Source: Amylibacter sp. SFDW26 (lineage in GTDB: Bacteria; Pseudomonadota; Alphaproteobacteria; Rhodobacterales; Rhodobacteraceae). From it: DNA of 64,000 nt. How positions within the stretch are numbered: the first letter of the stretch is position 1; every line of letters begins with the position of its first letter. Under the pieces are notes generated by a model, which searched no databases, had not been told where the DNA came from, and was given only the letters and a program-made list of their open reading frames with translations. The DNA lies in NCBI RefSeq assembly GCF_009184395.1, contig NZ_WEIC01000002.1:310001-374000 (forward strand). The letters run 5' to 3'. Below are positions 24,944 to 35,372 of this stretch, piece after piece. The position numbers and the translations under genes were made by a program.

Positions 24944-26869
24944 ATGGGCAAAGTTATTGGTATCGACCTAGGGACAACAAACTCTTGTGTCGCAATTATG
25001 GATGGCTCTCAGCCAAAAGTTATAGAAAATTCAGAAGGTGCGCGTACAACGCCATCTATCGTAGGTTTCACAGATGACGAGCGCTTGGTAGGCCAAGCAG
25101 CTAAACGTCAAGCTGTTACAAACCCAGAAAACACACTCTTTGCAGTTAAGCGTTTGATCGGTCGTCGTCGTGACGACAAGCTATTGGCAAAAGATTTGAA
25201 AAACTTGCCATACAATGTGATCGACGGCGGTAACGGCGATGCATGGTTGGAAGTTCGTGGCGAGAAATACTCTCCATCACAAGTTTCTGCTTTCATCCTA
25301 CAAAAAATGAAAGAAACAGCCGAAGGTTACTTAGGCGAAGACGTAACAGAAGCTGTTATCACAGTTCCTGCTTACTTTAACGACGCGCAACGTCAAGCGA
25401 CGAAAGATGCTGGTAAAATTGCTGGTCTAGATGTTCTGCGTATCATCAACGAACCAACAGCAGCTGCTTTGGCTTATGGCCTAGACAAAGAAGGCACAAA
25501 AACAATCGCTGTTTATGACCTTGGTGGTGGTACATTCGACGTATCCATCTTGGAAATCGACGACGGTCTGTTCGAAGTGAAATCAACAAACGGCGACACA
25601 ATGCTGGGCGGCGAAGACTTTGACATGCGCATCGTTCAGTATTTGGCTGACGAGTTCAAAAAAGAGAACGGCGTTGACCTGACAAAAGACAAAATGGCTC
25701 TACAGCGTTTGAAAGAAGCTGCTGAAAAAGCTAAAATCGAATTGTCATCTTCTACACAAACAGAGATCAACCAACCGTTTATCTCTATGGATCCAAATGG
25801 CGGTCAGCCATTGCACCTTGTGTTGAAATTAACACGTGCAAAATTGGAAAGCCTTGTTGCTGACCTGATCAAACGTTCAATGAAACCATGTGAAGCTGCA
25901 CTGAAAGACGCTGGCATTTCTAAATCAGAAATCGACGAAGTTGTTCTTGTTGGTGGTATGACACGTATGCCAAAGGTTATGGACGAAGTGACTAAGTTCT
26001 TCGGTAAAGAACCAAACAAAGGTGTGAACCCAGACGAAGTTGTGGCCATGGGTGCTGCAATTCAAGCGGGTGTTCTTCAGGGCGACGTAACTGACGTTGT
26101 TCTTTTGGACGTGACACCACTTTCACTTGGTATCGAAACTTTGGGCGGTGTGTTCACACGATTGATCGATCGCAACACAACGATCCCAACGAAGAAATCA
26201 CAAGTTTTCTCAACTGCGGAAGACAACCAAAACGCTGTAACCATCCGCGTGTTCCAAGGTGAACGCGAAATGGCAATGGATAACAAAATTCTTGGTCAGT
26301 TTAACCTAGAAGATATCCCACCAGCACCACGTGGTTTGCCGCAAATCGAAGTGACTTTCGATATTGATGCCAACGGTATCGTATCTGTGTCTGCAAAAGA
26401 CAAAGGCACGAACAAAGAGCAAAACATCACGATCCAAGCATCTGGTGGCCTGTCAGATGACGACATCGAAAACATGGTACGCGAAGCGGAAGAAAACGCT
26501 GAAGCTGATAAAGAGCGTAAAGATTTGGTGGAAGCTAAGAATACAGGTGAAAGCCTTATTCACAGCACTGAAAAATCTGTTGAAGAGCACGGCGATAAAG
26601 TTGATCCGACAACGATCGAAGTTATCGAACTGGCAATCAAAGTTCTGAATGAAGCTTTGGAAACAGAAGATGCTGGCAAAATCCAAGCGCGCACTCAAGA
26701 CCTGACAGAAGCTGCAATGAAACTTGGCGAGGCGATTTACAAGTCGCAACAAGAAGAAGCAGAACCTGAAGCACCAGAAGGTTTTGGTGAAACAGACGAA
26801 GGTCCACGCGGCGTAGACGAAGATATCGTTGATGCGGACTTTGAAGATCTTGGCAACAAAGACCGGTAA
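24944..26869 (+). CDS. dnaK: Molecular chaperone DnaK (Hsp70)
   Basis: DnaK is the ATP-driven Hsp70 that binds unfolded polypeptides with DnaJ and GrpE. The 641-residue product opens [21 protein letters not shown] and carries [21 protein letters not shown], the [10 protein letters not shown] phosphate-binding motif and [11 protein letters not shown] in the ATPase domain. [14 protein letters not shown] marks the linker into the substrate-binding domain, and the acidic tail ends [13 protein letters not shown]. An AAAGGA site precedes the ATG. dnaJ follows after 69 bases that contain a strong hairpin. grpE and hrcA are 7 kb away on the other strand. Confidence 0.98.
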   Translation: MGKVIGIDLGTTNSCVAIMDGSQPKVIENSEGARTTPSIVGFTDDERLVGQAAKRQAVTNPENTLFAVKRLIGRRRDDKLLAKDLKNLPYNVIDGGNGDAWLEVRGEKYSPSQVSAFILQKMKETAEGYLGEDVTEAVITVPAYFNDAQRQATKDAGKIAGLDVLRIINEPTAAALAYGLDKEGTKTIAVYDLGGGTFDVSILEIDDGLFEVKSTNGDTMLGGEDFDMRIVQYLADEFKKENGVDLTKDKMALQRLKEAAEKAKIELSSSTQTEINQPFISMDPNGGQPLHLVLKLTRAKLESLVADLIKRSMKPCEAALKDAGISKSEIDEVVLVGGMTRMPKVMDEVTKFFGKEPNKGVNPDEVVAMGAAIQAGVLQGDVTDVVLLDVTPLSLGIETLGGVFTRLIDRNTTIPTKKSQVFSTAEDNQNAVTIRVFQGEREMAMDNKILGQFNLEDIPPAPRGLPQIEVTFDIDANGIVSVSAKDKGTNKEQNITIQASGGLSDDDIENMVREAEENAEADKERKDLVEAKNTGESLIHSTEKSVEEHGDKVDPTTIEVIELAIKVLNEALETEDAGKIQARTQDLTEAAMKLGEAIYKSQQEEAEPEAPEGFGETDEGPRGVDEDIVDADFEDLGNKDR

Positions 26870-26892
26870 AACGCTCTTTCCTGAATTTCGCT

Positions 26893-26920
26893 AAAGGTGG
26901 GCCCGAAAGGGTCCCCTTTT
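26893..26920 (+). terminator. Hairpin between dnaK and dnaJ, likely attenuator
   Basis: The dnaK-dnaJ gap holds GGGCCC-GAAA-GGG(T)CCC, extended outward by AAAGG pairing with the C/T-rich 3' side, followed by TTTT. The loop is a GNRA tetraloop (GAAA), which is very stable in RNA. The T-run lies partly inside the stem. It could lower dnaJ expression relative to dnaK, or protect a processed mRNA end. Confidence 0.55.
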
Positions 26921-26938
26921 CGCGTATAGGAGGCAACT

Positions 26939-28090
26939 ATGTCTAAAAGTGATTATTACGACCTTCTTGGGGTTTCCAAGGGTGCGACAGACGCCGAGAT
27001 CAAAAAAGCTTACCGTAAAAAAGCGATGGAACTTCATCCTGACCGTAATAAGGATGACGCATCAGCCGAAGGTAAGTTCAAAGAAGTAAACGAAGCTTAC
27101 GACGCATTAAAAGACCCAGAGAAAAAAGCAGCATACGATCGTTACGGTCATGCAGCATTCGAAGGTGGCATGGGCGGCGGTGGCGGCTTTGGTGGTCGCG
27201 GCGGTGGTCATGGTGACTTTGGTTCTGCATTCTCAGATGTATTCGATGATCTATTCGGCGATATGATGGGTGGTCGTGGCGGACGCGGTGGTGGGCAACG
27301 CCCAGCGCGCGGGTCTGATTTACGTTATAACTTAAGCGTATCTCTAGAAGATGCTTTCACAGGCAAACAAGAAACCATCAATGTAAACAGTTCTGTAAAC
27401 TGTGACAGCTGTTCAGGCACAGGCGCAGAGGGCGGTTCAGAACCCTCAACATGCCCAACTTGTTCTGGCATGGGTAAAGTCCGCGCACAGCAAGGCTTCT
27501 TTACTGTAGAACGTACATGTCCGACCTGTAATGGCCGCGGTAGTATCATAACGAACCCTTGTAAAGTTTGTGATGGTTCCGGTCGTCAGCAACGTGAGCG
27601 TTCACTTAGCGTGAACATTCCGGCTGGTGTTGAAACAGGCACACGCATTCGTTTAGCTGGCGAAGGTGAAGCAGGAACACGAGGTGGCCCGACAGGTGAT
27701 CTGTATATTTTTATAGAAGTAGAAGAGCACGATCTATTCGAGCGTGAAGGCCCTAATCTTTACTGTCGCGTCCCTGTCGCAATGACTAAGGCCGCATTGG
27801 GCGGTGAAATTGAAGTACCAACAATTGATGGTGGTAAAAGCCGTGTAAAAGTTCCTGCGGGATCACAAGCTGGCACGCAAATGCGTCTACGTGGCAAAGG
27901 CATGCCTGGTTTACGCAGCAATGCAAAAGGTGATTTGTTCCTAGAAATAGGCGTTGAAACACCTGTGAATCTATCATCCAAGCAAAAAGAACTCCTGAAA
28001 GAGTTTGAATCACTTGGCGAAGACAATAGTCCAGAAAGCAAAGATTTCTTTAGCACAGTTAAAAGCTTTTGGGACGGTATGAAGGGTTAA
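26939..28090 (+). CDS. dnaJ: Molecular chaperone DnaJ (Hsp40)
   Basis: DnaJ delivers substrates to DnaK and stimulates its ATPase. The 383-residue product has all canonical parts: the J domain with HPD ([11 protein letters not shown], about residue 33), a Gly/Phe-rich linker (about residues 76-112), four CxxCxGxG zinc repeats ([32 protein letters not shown]) and the C-terminal substrate-binding domain. AGGAGG lies 5 bases before the ATG. A perfect inverted repeat follows the stop codon. Confidence 0.98.
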   Translation: MSKSDYYDLLGVSKGATDAEIKKAYRKKAMELHPDRNKDDASAEGKFKEVNEAYDALKDPEKKAAYDRYGHAAFEGGMGGGGGFGGRGGGHGDFGSAFSDVFDDLFGDMMGGRGGRGGGQRPARGSDLRYNLSVSLEDAFTGKQETINVNSSVNCDSCSGTGAEGGSEPSTCPTCSGMGKVRAQQGFFTVERTCPTCNGRGSIITNPCKVCDGSGRQQRERSLSVNIPAGVETGTRIRLAGEGEAGTRGGPTGDLYIFIEVEEHDLFEREGPNLYCRVPVAMTKAALGGEIEVPTIDGGKSRVKVPAGSQAGTQMRLRGKGMPGLRSNAKGDLFLEIGVETPVNLSSKQKELLKEFESLGEDNSPESKDFFSTVKSFWDGMKG

Positions 28091-28094
28091 TCAA

Positions 28095-28120
28095 TTGGCC
28101 TTGGGATTACCCAAGGCCAA
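28095..28120. terminator. Bidirectional hairpin between dnaJ and maeB
   Basis: An 11-bp perfect stem, TTGGCCTTGGG and CCCAAGGCCAA, closes an ATTA loop in the 52-bp gap between convergent dnaJ and maeB. Neither strand has a long T-run after it, so it may be a processing or weak-termination site that serves both genes. Confidence 0.6.
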
Positions 28121-28142
28121 GCCCATATTTATCAGAAGGGTC

Positions 28143-30413
28143 CTAACCCTTCATTCTTTCCACATCACAAGACGCCATAACGGCCATATTCAAAATATCA
28201 TTCGATGATGATGTTGTAGAACACAGCTGAATTGGCTTTTCGATACCTGACATGATTGGGCCAATCACAGTCGCACCACCCAATTCTTGCATCATTTTAA
28301 CAGAGATCGATGCAGAATGGCGTGCAGGCACAACCAAAATATTTGCAGGGCCTGTCAAACGTGAAAACGGGTAATCCGCTTGGATTTCACTGTTCAGAGC
28401 AACATCAACTGTCATTTCACCTTCGTATTCAAAATCAACACCGCGTGCGTCTAATACTTCAGCAGCATTGTGCATTTTTTCTGCGCGCTCTGATTCAGGA
28501 TAACCAAAGTTCGAAAAACTAACGAATGCAACACGTGGTTCTAGCCCCATAGTTCTCGCCACTTTAGCAGCGTGTTCAGCGATATCAGCCAAATCATTTT
28601 CATCAGGCCATTCGTTCACCAATGTATCAGATACGAGCACGATGCGACCATTTTTCAGGATCGCGTTCACACCAACAACACCATCACCTGGCGCAACATC
28701 AAATACATGGCTTAACAGGTTCAGAACGTGTGCTGATTTTTTCGTAGCACCCGTTACCAATGCATCCGCATGTCCATGTTGTACCATCAAGGCTGCAAAA
28801 ACATGGCGGTCACGTGAAGCTAATTTATGAACATCATTGGCATCATAGCCTTTACGTTTCAAACGGTCGTAAAGAAACTCTTTGTATGTTTCCAAATGAT
28901 CCGAAATCTTAGCGTTGATAATCTCAATCTCATCATATGCATCTGCCATGCCAGCTTCTGCTAATTTCGCTTTAACGTCATCCTCACGACCCACAACAAT
29001 CGCATGACCAAGACCAGAACGCGCATATGAAACAGCTGCGCGCAGTACTTTCGGGTCTTGGCCTTCAGCAAATAACATGCGTGCTTGATTGTTACGCGCA
29101 CGAATAAACATAGACTGCAAAATTGATGCCGCTGGATCCAAACGGGATTTCAAATCCAGTTCATACGCATCCATATCAATGATCGGGCGGCGTGCTACAC
29201 CAGTGTTCATGCCAGCCTTAGCAACAGCAGGCGGAATAATATGGATCAAACGCGGATCAAATGGTGTTGGGATAATATAATCAGGGCCAAACTTCAGACT
29301 TTTACCATATGCAAGCGCCACCTCATCTGGCACATCAGCCTGCGCCAGCTCTGCCAATGCCTGCGCACATGCAATTTTCATTTCTTCGTTGATAGAACGC
29401 GCATGAATATCCAACGCACCGCGGAACAAATAGGGGAAACACAACACGTTGTTCACTTGGTTTGGATAATCCGAACGACCCGTTGCAACAATTGCATCAG
29501 GGCGCACTTCACGCGCCTCTTCTGGCGTAATCTCTGGGTCTGGGTTTGCCATCGCAAAAATAACTGGATTTGGCGCCATCGCCTTAACCATCTCTTGCGT
29601 CACAGCACCCTTGGCAGACACACCAAGGAAAACATCAGCACCGTCCATTGCTTCGATCAATGTGCGTTTTTCTGTCTTAATCGCATGTGCAGATTTCCAT
29701 TGATTCATACCCTCAGTACGACCTTGGTAAATCACACCTTTCGTATCACAGATAACGCAATTTTCATGCTTAGCACCCATTGCCTTAATCAGTTCAAGAC
29801 AAGCAATACCTGCCGCACCCGCACCGTTCAAAACAACTTTAACATCTTCGATTTTCTTTTTACTGATCTTCAACGCATTCAGCAAACCAGCCGCACAAAT
29901 CACAGCCGTACCATGTTGGTCATCATGGAACACTGGAATGTCCATCAACTCTTTCAGCTCTTGTTCAATGATAAAACATTCTGGTGCTTTGATATCTTCC
30001 AGATTGATGCCGCCAAAGCTTGGGCCCATCAATTTTACTGCATTGATAAAATCATTCGCATCTTGCGTGTCCAGCTCAAGGTCAATCGAGTTTACATCGG
30101 CAAACCGCTTAAACAGAACGGATTTACCTTCCATCACAGGTTTAGACGCCAATGCGCCAAGATTACCCAAACCCAAAATCGCAGAACCGTTTGAAATAAC
30201 AGCAACCATGTTGCCCTTGGACGTATAATCATATGCTGTTTCTGGATTTTCAGCGATCGCTTCAACAGGAACGGCCACACCTGGAGAATAGGCCAATGAC
30301 AAATCACGTTGTGTCGCCATCGCAGTGGACGGGACGATCTCAATTTTACCTGGTGTTGGCTCTAAATGGTAATTTAAAGCTTCTTCGTTCGTAATTGTGC
30401 GGTTTTTTGTCAT
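28143..30413 (-). CDS. maeB: NADP-dependent malic enzyme with PTA-like domain
   Basis: MaeB oxidatively decarboxylates malate to pyruvate with NADP. The 756-residue product has the malic enzyme part first: LSLAYSPGVAVPVEAI, GNMVAVISNGSAILGLGNLG, FHDDQHGTAVICAAGLLNAL, and VVLNGAGAAGIACLELIKAMG as the dinucleotide fold. A C-terminal region from about residue 430 resembles phosphotransacetylase (SDTLVNEWPDENDLADIAEHA, FSNFGYPESERAEKMHNA), which in this family is usually regulatory rather than catalytic. Length is typical of the fused alphaproteobacterial form. It is convergent with dnaJ and divergent from mutS. Confidence 0.95.
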   Translation of the reverse strand: MTKNRTITNEEALNYHLEPTPGKIEIVPSTAMATQRDLSLAYSPGVAVPVEAIAENPETAYDYTSKGNMVAVISNGSAILGLGNLGALASKPVMEGKSVLFKRFADVNSIDLELDTQDANDFINAVKLMGPSFGGINLEDIKAPECFIIEQELKELMDIPVFHDDQHGTAVICAAGLLNALKISKKKIEDVKVVLNGAGAAGIACLELIKAMGAKHENCVICDTKGVIYQGRTEGMNQWKSAHAIKTEKRTLIEAMDGADVFLGVSAKGAVTQEMVKAMAPNPVIFAMANPDPEITPEEAREVRPDAIVATGRSDYPNQVNNVLCFPYLFRGALDIHARSINEEMKIACAQALAELAQADVPDEVALAYGKSLKFGPDYIIPTPFDPRLIHIIPPAVAKAGMNTGVARRPIIDMDAYELDLKSRLDPAASILQSMFIRARNNQARMLFAEGQDPKVLRAAVSYARSGLGHAIVVGREDDVKAKLAEAGMADAYDEIEIINAKISDHLETYKEFLYDRLKRKGYDANDVHKLASRDRHVFAALMVQHGHADALVTGATKKSAHVLNLLSHVFDVAPGDGVVGVNAILKNGRIVLVSDTLVNEWPDENDLADIAEHAAKVARTMGLEPRVAFVSFSNFGYPESERAEKMHNAAEVLDARGVDFEYEGEMTVDVALNSEIQADYPFSRLTGPANILVVPARHSASISVKMMQELGGATVIGPIMSGIEKPIQLCSTTSSSNDILNMAVMASCDVERMKG

Positions 30414-30558
30414 TTTTTCATTATCCGTAGATGTAATTTTTTACATCCGAATGGTTCTAAGAGTTAATTTAAGAAGATACAAGAAACTTTACCGTATGAC
30501 CTTTCCCATTGAATCCGAGTTTAGTAGTCTAACCTAAATTAGCCTTGGGGATCAAAAA

Positions 30559-33201
30559 GTGTCAGCGCCAAAAAGTGCCGTAACGCCAATGATGGCGCAA
30601 TTTCTAGAGATCAAAGCAGAGTATCCAGACGCTTTGTTGTTCTACCGTATGGGTGATTTTTACGAGATGTTTTTTGATGATGCTGTGAACGCAGCAGAGG
30701 CATTGGACATCGCGCTAACAAAGCGTGGCAAACATAACGGCGATGACATTCCAATGTGCGGTGTGCCACATCATGCTGCCGAAGGATATTTCCTAACACT
30801 CATCCGCAAAGGCTTTCGCGTTGCTGTCTGTGAACAATTAGAAAGCCCTGCCGAAGCTAAAAAACGCGGCTATAAAGCCGTCGTTAAGCGTGGTGTTGTG
30901 CGTCTCGTAACCCCTGGCACATTGACCGAAGACAGCTTGTTGAATGCACGCCAACATAACTTCTTATGCAGTTTTTCAAATATTCGTGGCGAATGCGCTT
31001 TATCTTGGGTCGATGTATCTACAGGTGACTTTTATGTGCAAACTTTGGACCCTACCAAACTAGGTCCGCTTTTGGCGCGCCTTGCGCCAAAAGAGGTTCT
31101 GATTTCCGAAACTTCCGATTTAGACCTGCAAGAACAGATCGAAGAAATCGGATGTTCCGCCACAACATTATCACGCGCCAGCTTTGATAGTGATTTAGCC
31201 GTAAAGCGTTTAGGCGATTTGTTTAATGTGAAAACATTAGATGGCTTTGGCACCTTCAGCCGCCCCGAACTGTCCTGCCTTGGCGCCATCGTTGATTATC
31301 TGGACATCACCCAAAAGGGTAAACTACCGCTGCTGCATCCACCCGTTCAAGAGCGCAATGATGCAGGTGTTCACATTGATGCCGCCACGCGTCGCAACTT
31401 AGAAATCACACGGTCATTGTCTGGCGAAAAATCGGGCGCATTGCTTCAAGCAATTGACCGCACAGTCACAGGGGCAGGCGGGCGCTTGTTAGAAATTCGC
31501 CTGACGAATCCTTCGACAGACATCACAACCATCAGCAATCGTTTGGATTCTGTAACTTACTTTTCCGATCAACCCGACAAACGCGACCTTGCACGTAATT
31601 TGTTAAAACAAGTGCCTGACATCAGCCGCGCCTTATCACGCCTCTCACTGGAACGCGGCGGTCCGCGTGATTTAGAAGCTATTAAAAATGGCCTGACCCA
31701 AGCAGATGCATTCTTGCAGAAATTCCCTTCAGAGGATTTGCCGAACAATCTGCAGCAAACATTCAAAAGCTTGCAAACCAATCCGAAAATTGTGGAGCTA
31801 CTTGGCAATGCCATCAAAACAGAGCCGCCTTTACTAACACGTGACGGTGGATTTGTGGAAACGGGCTATAATGACGAATTGGATGAGCTCCGCACGCTGC
31901 GCGACGAAGGCCGCAAAGTCATCCTTGGTCTACAAGCGAATTATACAGAGCTGACAAGCATCACTGCGCTAAAAATCAAGCACAACAATGTGCTGGGTTA
32001 TTTCATCGAAACGCCTGCAACCCATGCCGAAAAAATGCTGGGCGAGCCATTCTCAGAAACATTTATCCACCGCCAAACAACCGCCAATGCCGTGCGTTTC
32101 ACAACTGTTGAATTGTCCGAGCTAGAAACGAAAATCCTAAATGCTGGTGGGCGTATTTTAGAGCTGGAAAAAGAAATTTTCAGCGATGTTGCCCGTTTTG
32201 TTTTAAACAACGCGCCAGAGATTGCGAACTGTGCCAAATCATTGGCAGAAATAGACGTTCACGCAGCCTTCGCCGATTTATGCATTGCCGAAAACTGGAC
32301 GCGCCCCACATTAACCAACGGATTAGAGTTCGAAATCGTTGGTGGTCGTCACCCCGTTGTAGAAATGGCATTGCGTAAAGAAGCCTCTGGTCATTTCGTA
32401 GCAAATGACTGTGACTTATCCGCAGGCAAAGCAGACAAAAAACCTGTTTGGCTGCTCACGGGCCCAAACATGGCTGGTAAATCTACATTCCTACGTCAAA
32501 ATGCATTGATCGCAATTCTTGCGCAAATCGGCAGTTATGTGCCAGCAACCTCTGCCAAAATTGGCGTGGTTTCCCAAATATTCTCTCGCGTGGGCGCATC
32601 TGATGATTTAGCGCGTGGGCGTTCTACATTCATGGTCGAAATGGTCGAAACCGCTGCCATCCTAAACCAAGCAGGCGAACGCGCTTTGGTTATTCTAGAT
32701 GAAATCGGACGCGGTACAGCAACCTATGATGGCCTATCAATTGCATGGGCTACATTGGAACATCTGCACGACGTCAATAAATGCCGCTGCCTGTTTGCAA
32801 CACACTATCACGAACTAACTGGACTATCCTCTAAACTCACAGGACTTACCAATGCAACCGTTGCTGTTCGCGAATGGGAAGGGGACATCATATTCTTACA
32901 CGAAGTACGCCAAGGATCCGCCGATCGGTCTTATGGTGTACAGGTCGCCAAGCTTGCAGGACTACCGTCAGCCGTTATCGAACGTGCCAGAACTGTTTTG
33001 GAAAAGCTGGAATCAGGTGATCAAAAATCTGCATCAGGCTTAATCGAAGAGCTGCCCTTGTTTTCCGCAACACCACCACCCGCACCAATGCTGCAAAAAT
33101 CAAGCGCTGTTGAGGATTATCTGGCAGACGTCACGCCAGATAATTTAAGCCCACGTGAGGCATTAGACATTCTCTATAAACTAAAAAATCTCGAGGATTA
33201 A
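30559..33201 (+). CDS. mutS: DNA mismatch repair protein MutS
   Basis: MutS recognises mismatches and small loops and recruits MutL. The 880-residue product starts at a GTG behind TTGGGGAT. Its domain I contains the mismatch-wedge motif YRMGDFYEMFFDDA (Phe and Glu of FxE). The ATPase has Walker A LLTGPNMAGKSTFLRQ near residue 635, ARGRSTFMVEM, Walker B LVILDEIGRGTATYDGLSIAW and FATHYHEL. The C terminus ends LSPREALDILYKLKNL, as in other MutS1 proteins. The TAA stop shares TTAA with the convergent VOC gene. Confidence 0.97.
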   Translation: MSAPKSAVTPMMAQFLEIKAEYPDALLFYRMGDFYEMFFDDAVNAAEALDIALTKRGKHNGDDIPMCGVPHHAAEGYFLTLIRKGFRVAVCEQLESPAEAKKRGYKAVVKRGVVRLVTPGTLTEDSLLNARQHNFLCSFSNIRGECALSWVDVSTGDFYVQTLDPTKLGPLLARLAPKEVLISETSDLDLQEQIEEIGCSATTLSRASFDSDLAVKRLGDLFNVKTLDGFGTFSRPELSCLGAIVDYLDITQKGKLPLLHPPVQERNDAGVHIDAATRRNLEITRSLSGEKSGALLQAIDRTVTGAGGRLLEIRLTNPSTDITTISNRLDSVTYFSDQPDKRDLARNLLKQVPDISRALSRLSLERGGPRDLEAIKNGLTQADAFLQKFPSEDLPNNLQQTFKSLQTNPKIVELLGNAIKTEPPLLTRDGGFVETGYNDELDELRTLRDEGRKVILGLQANYTELTSITALKIKHNNVLGYFIETPATHAEKMLGEPFSETFIHRQTTANAVRFTTVELSELETKILNAGGRILELEKEIFSDVARFVLNNAPEIANCAKSLAEIDVHAAFADLCIAENWTRPTLTNGLEFEIVGGRHPVVEMALRKEASGHFVANDCDLSAGKADKKPVWLLTGPNMAGKSTFLRQNALIAILAQIGSYVPATSAKIGVVSQIFSRVGASDDLARGRSTFMVEMVETAAILNQAGERALVILDEIGRGTATYDGLSIAWATLEHLHDVNKCRCLFATHYHELTGLSSKLTGLTNATVAVREWEGDIIFLHEVRQGSADRSYGVQVAKLAGLPSAVIERARTVLEKLESGDQKSASGLIEELPLFSATPPPAPMLQKSSAVEDYLADVTPDNLSPREALDILYKLKNLED

Positions 33202-33590
33202 AGCCCGGGCCCAGCTTCACCAGGTGACAAATCCTGACCAAAGCATAGCAGATTACCATCAAGGTCTTTCACCTCAAGATCACGACACCCATAAAAGCGA
33301 TCCATAGCTTCGCGCTCTAATTTTACACCATTGCTTTGGATTTGATCGGCGTAAGCATCCACATCTTCAACATAGAAATATGTTGCCCATGGTCCAGGTG
33401 GTGTAACTTTCTTAACCACCTGCAAACCAACCGTGATGTCATCCATGCGCACAATCGCAAATGTTGGCACGCCATCATCTTCAGTCCATTTACCTGCAAG
33501 GGTAAATCCAAGGCCACTCACAAAAAACTCTGCTGTTTTATCAACATCAGTCACTGCCAAAACTGGCATAGAACGGTGGCCCTGTTTCAT
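33198..33590 (-). CDS. Glyoxalase/bleomycin-resistance (VOC) family protein
   Basis: A 130-residue protein of the vicinal oxygen chelate fold: VLAVTDVDKTAEFFVSGLGFTLAG at the start, GPWATYFYVEDVDAYADQIQSNGV in the middle and RDLEVKDLDGNLLCFGQDL at the end are the paired beta-alpha-beta modules. Members include glyoxalases, bleomycin-binding proteins and dioxygenases; the substrate cannot be read from sequence. It lies 15 bases after the stop... of grpE on the same strand, so it may be co-transcribed with hrcA-grpE. Confidence 0.82.
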   Translation of the reverse strand: MKQGHRSMPVLAVTDVDKTAEFFVSGLGFTLAGKWTEDDGVPTFAIVRMDDITVGLQVVKKVTPPGPWATYFYVEDVDAYADQIQSNGVKLEREAMDRFYGCRDLEVKDLDGNLLCFGQDLSPGEAGPGL

Positions 33591-33605
33591 AACGATTCCT
33601 CTGTG

Positions 33606-34178
33606 CTATACAGTGGATGATACCCCAACTTGGGCAGCGCGCAACAGGCGATCACCAATCATAAAGCCTTGGCTCATCACCTGAATGATGTGGCCGCCCT
33701 TGATATCTGGAACAGGAGCTTCGAACATTGCTTCGTGGATTTGCGGATCAAACTTATCACCTACCTCTGGCAATACAGCTTCAATCTTATGTTGCTTAAA
33801 CACGTTCAACAATTCACGCTGTGTCAGCTCGATACCTTCGATCAAGGCTTTTGATGCTTCGCGCTGCTCATCACCAATCGTATCCAATGCACGTGTCATG
33901 TTGTCATAAACAGACAGCATATCTTTCGCCAAACGCGCACCGCCATAAACTTCGGCATCACGGCGATTGCGTTCGCCACGTTTCCGCTGGTTTTCAGCCT
34001 CTGCCAAAGCACGCATAACACGGTCTTTCAACTCTTCGTTTTCTTGACGCAGTGCATCATTTTCAGAAAGCTCTACGCCTTCTTCGCTGATATCGATTTC
34101 TTCAAAATCCTCGATATCGTCCAAGTTCAATTCAGTCACGTTATCTTCTACTTCTACTTCTTGTTTTTCGTCAGCCAT
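33606..34178 (-). CDS. grpE: Nucleotide exchange factor GrpE
   Basis: GrpE releases ADP from DnaK. The 190-residue product has an acidic disordered start, a long coiled-coil (NDALRQENEELKDRVMRALAEAENQRKR, about residues 38-65, but read as one helix) and the C-terminal beta domain with GVELTQRELLNVFKQHKIEAV-type and FDPQIHEAMFEAPV motifs. It is 17 bases downstream of hrcA in the same direction, the classic hrcA-grpE order, and separate from dnaK-dnaJ here. Confidence 0.96.
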   Translation of the reverse strand: MADEKQEVEVEDNVTELNLDDIEDFEEIDISEEGVELSENDALRQENEELKDRVMRALAEAENQRKRGERNRRDAEVYGGARLAKDMLSVYDNMTRALDTIGDEQREASKALIEGIELTQRELLNVFKQHKIEAVLPEVGDKFDPQIHEAMFEAPVPDIKGGHIIQVMSQGFMIGDRLLRAAQVGVSSTV

Positions 34179-34195
34179 TTTCTTTGCCTTCGTGC

Positions 34196-35308
34196 CTATT
34201 TCGACAACATGCGCCCCATCAGTTGCGCAGTATAATCAACAATCGGAACAATCCGACCATAATTCAGACGTGTCGGACCAATAACACCGACAGCGCCAAT
34301 AATTTTCCGTTCAGAGTTCATATAAGGAGAAACCACCAAAGAGCTACCCGAAAGTGAAAATAATTTGTTTTCTGAGCCAATAAAAATGCGCACACCCTCA
34401 CCTTGCTCGGATAAGGACAAGAATTCGGTGATTTCCCGCTTCTGTTCCAGATCATCAAACAGCTCTTTGATGCGATCCAAATCTTGCTGAGTCGATGCCT
34501 CATCCAACAGGTTAGAGCGTCCGCGCACAATCAAACGCGCCTCTGATCCATCATCGGATGACCAGCTGGCAACACCTTCTTCAATCAGGCTTTGCGCCAA
34601 AACATCCAATTCACGGCGGTGCTTTTCAATTTGTGCCGCCAGTACTGTACGCAATTCACTTAACGTGTGACCCGATACAATCGAATTCACAAAATTCGCC
34701 GCTTCACGCATCGACGATTGTGTTTGACCAGGGGGCGGTGTGAAAACACGGTTTTCAACTTCACCATCCACCATAACCAATACTACAATCGCACGGTCAG
34801 CTGTAAGCGGTACAAATTCAATATGTTTAATCGGCGTTTCAGATTTGGGTGCCAAAACCACACTTGCCGTTTGCGTCAACCCAGACAGCAATGATCCAGC
34901 TTTATCCAACATGGAAGCCATTTCATTTTCTTCTGGTGCTATGGATGATTCGATTTGTTTTCGTTCTTGGTTGGACAGATCACCCACTTCTAACAAGCCA
35001 TCCACAAACATCCGCAATCCTTGTTGCGTTGGAATGCGGCCAGCGGAAACATGTGGGCTGTCCAACAAACCCAGATACTCTAAATCCTGCATAACATTGC
35101 GAATTGTCGCTGCAGAAACTTGTTCTTGCAGGGATCTGGTCAATGTGCGCGACCCCACAGGATCGCCCGTTTCCAGATACGATTCCACCAACAACCGAAA
35201 AACCTCGCGGCTACGGTCGTTTAAATTGGCAATCGGACTGACAGGCAAATCAACCAAGGGTTCGTTCCACTGTTTAAAGCCTGTTATTTCTATTGTTTGC
35301 AGCAACAT
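34196..35308 (-). CDS. hrcA: Heat-inducible transcription repressor HrcA
   Basis: HrcA represses heat-shock genes by binding CIRCE operators and depends on GroEL for activity. The 370-residue product has an N-terminal winged helix (LNDRSREVFRLLVESYLETGDPVGSRTL, and SAATIRNVMQDLEYLGLLDSPHVSAGRIPTQQGLR) and the GAF-like C-terminal part ending in VGVIGPTRLNYGRIVPIVDYTAQLM. About 25 residues precede the usual start and may not all be translated. I found no CIRCE element in the window, so its targets (probably groESL) lie elsewhere. It is divergent from rph. Confidence 0.95.
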   Translation of the reverse strand: MLLQTIEITGFKQWNEPLVDLPVSPIANLNDRSREVFRLLVESYLETGDPVGSRTLTRSLQEQVSAATIRNVMQDLEYLGLLDSPHVSAGRIPTQQGLRMFVDGLLEVGDLSNQERKQIESSIAPEENEMASMLDKAGSLLSGLTQTASVVLAPKSETPIKHIEFVPLTADRAIVVLVMVDGEVENRVFTPPPGQTQSSMREAANFVNSIVSGHTLSELRTVLAAQIEKHRRELDVLAQSLIEEGVASWSSDDGSEARLIVRGRSNLLDEASTQQDLDRIKELFDDLEQKREITEFLSLSEQGEGVRIFIGSENKLFSLSGSSLVVSPYMNSERKIIGAVGVIGPTRLNYGRIVPIVDYTAQLMGRMLSK

Positions 35309-35372
35309 TGGTCAATCGACCTTTGCACCTTTGTGATCAAACGGGTATCACTCTGAAAAAAGGAATTTAGCT

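Noticed and set aside
29241-30194. 317-codon open frame on the plus strand
   Set aside because: It is antisense to the conserved malic enzyme gene maeB and is rich in His, Arg, Thr and Cys, as expected of a shadow frame.
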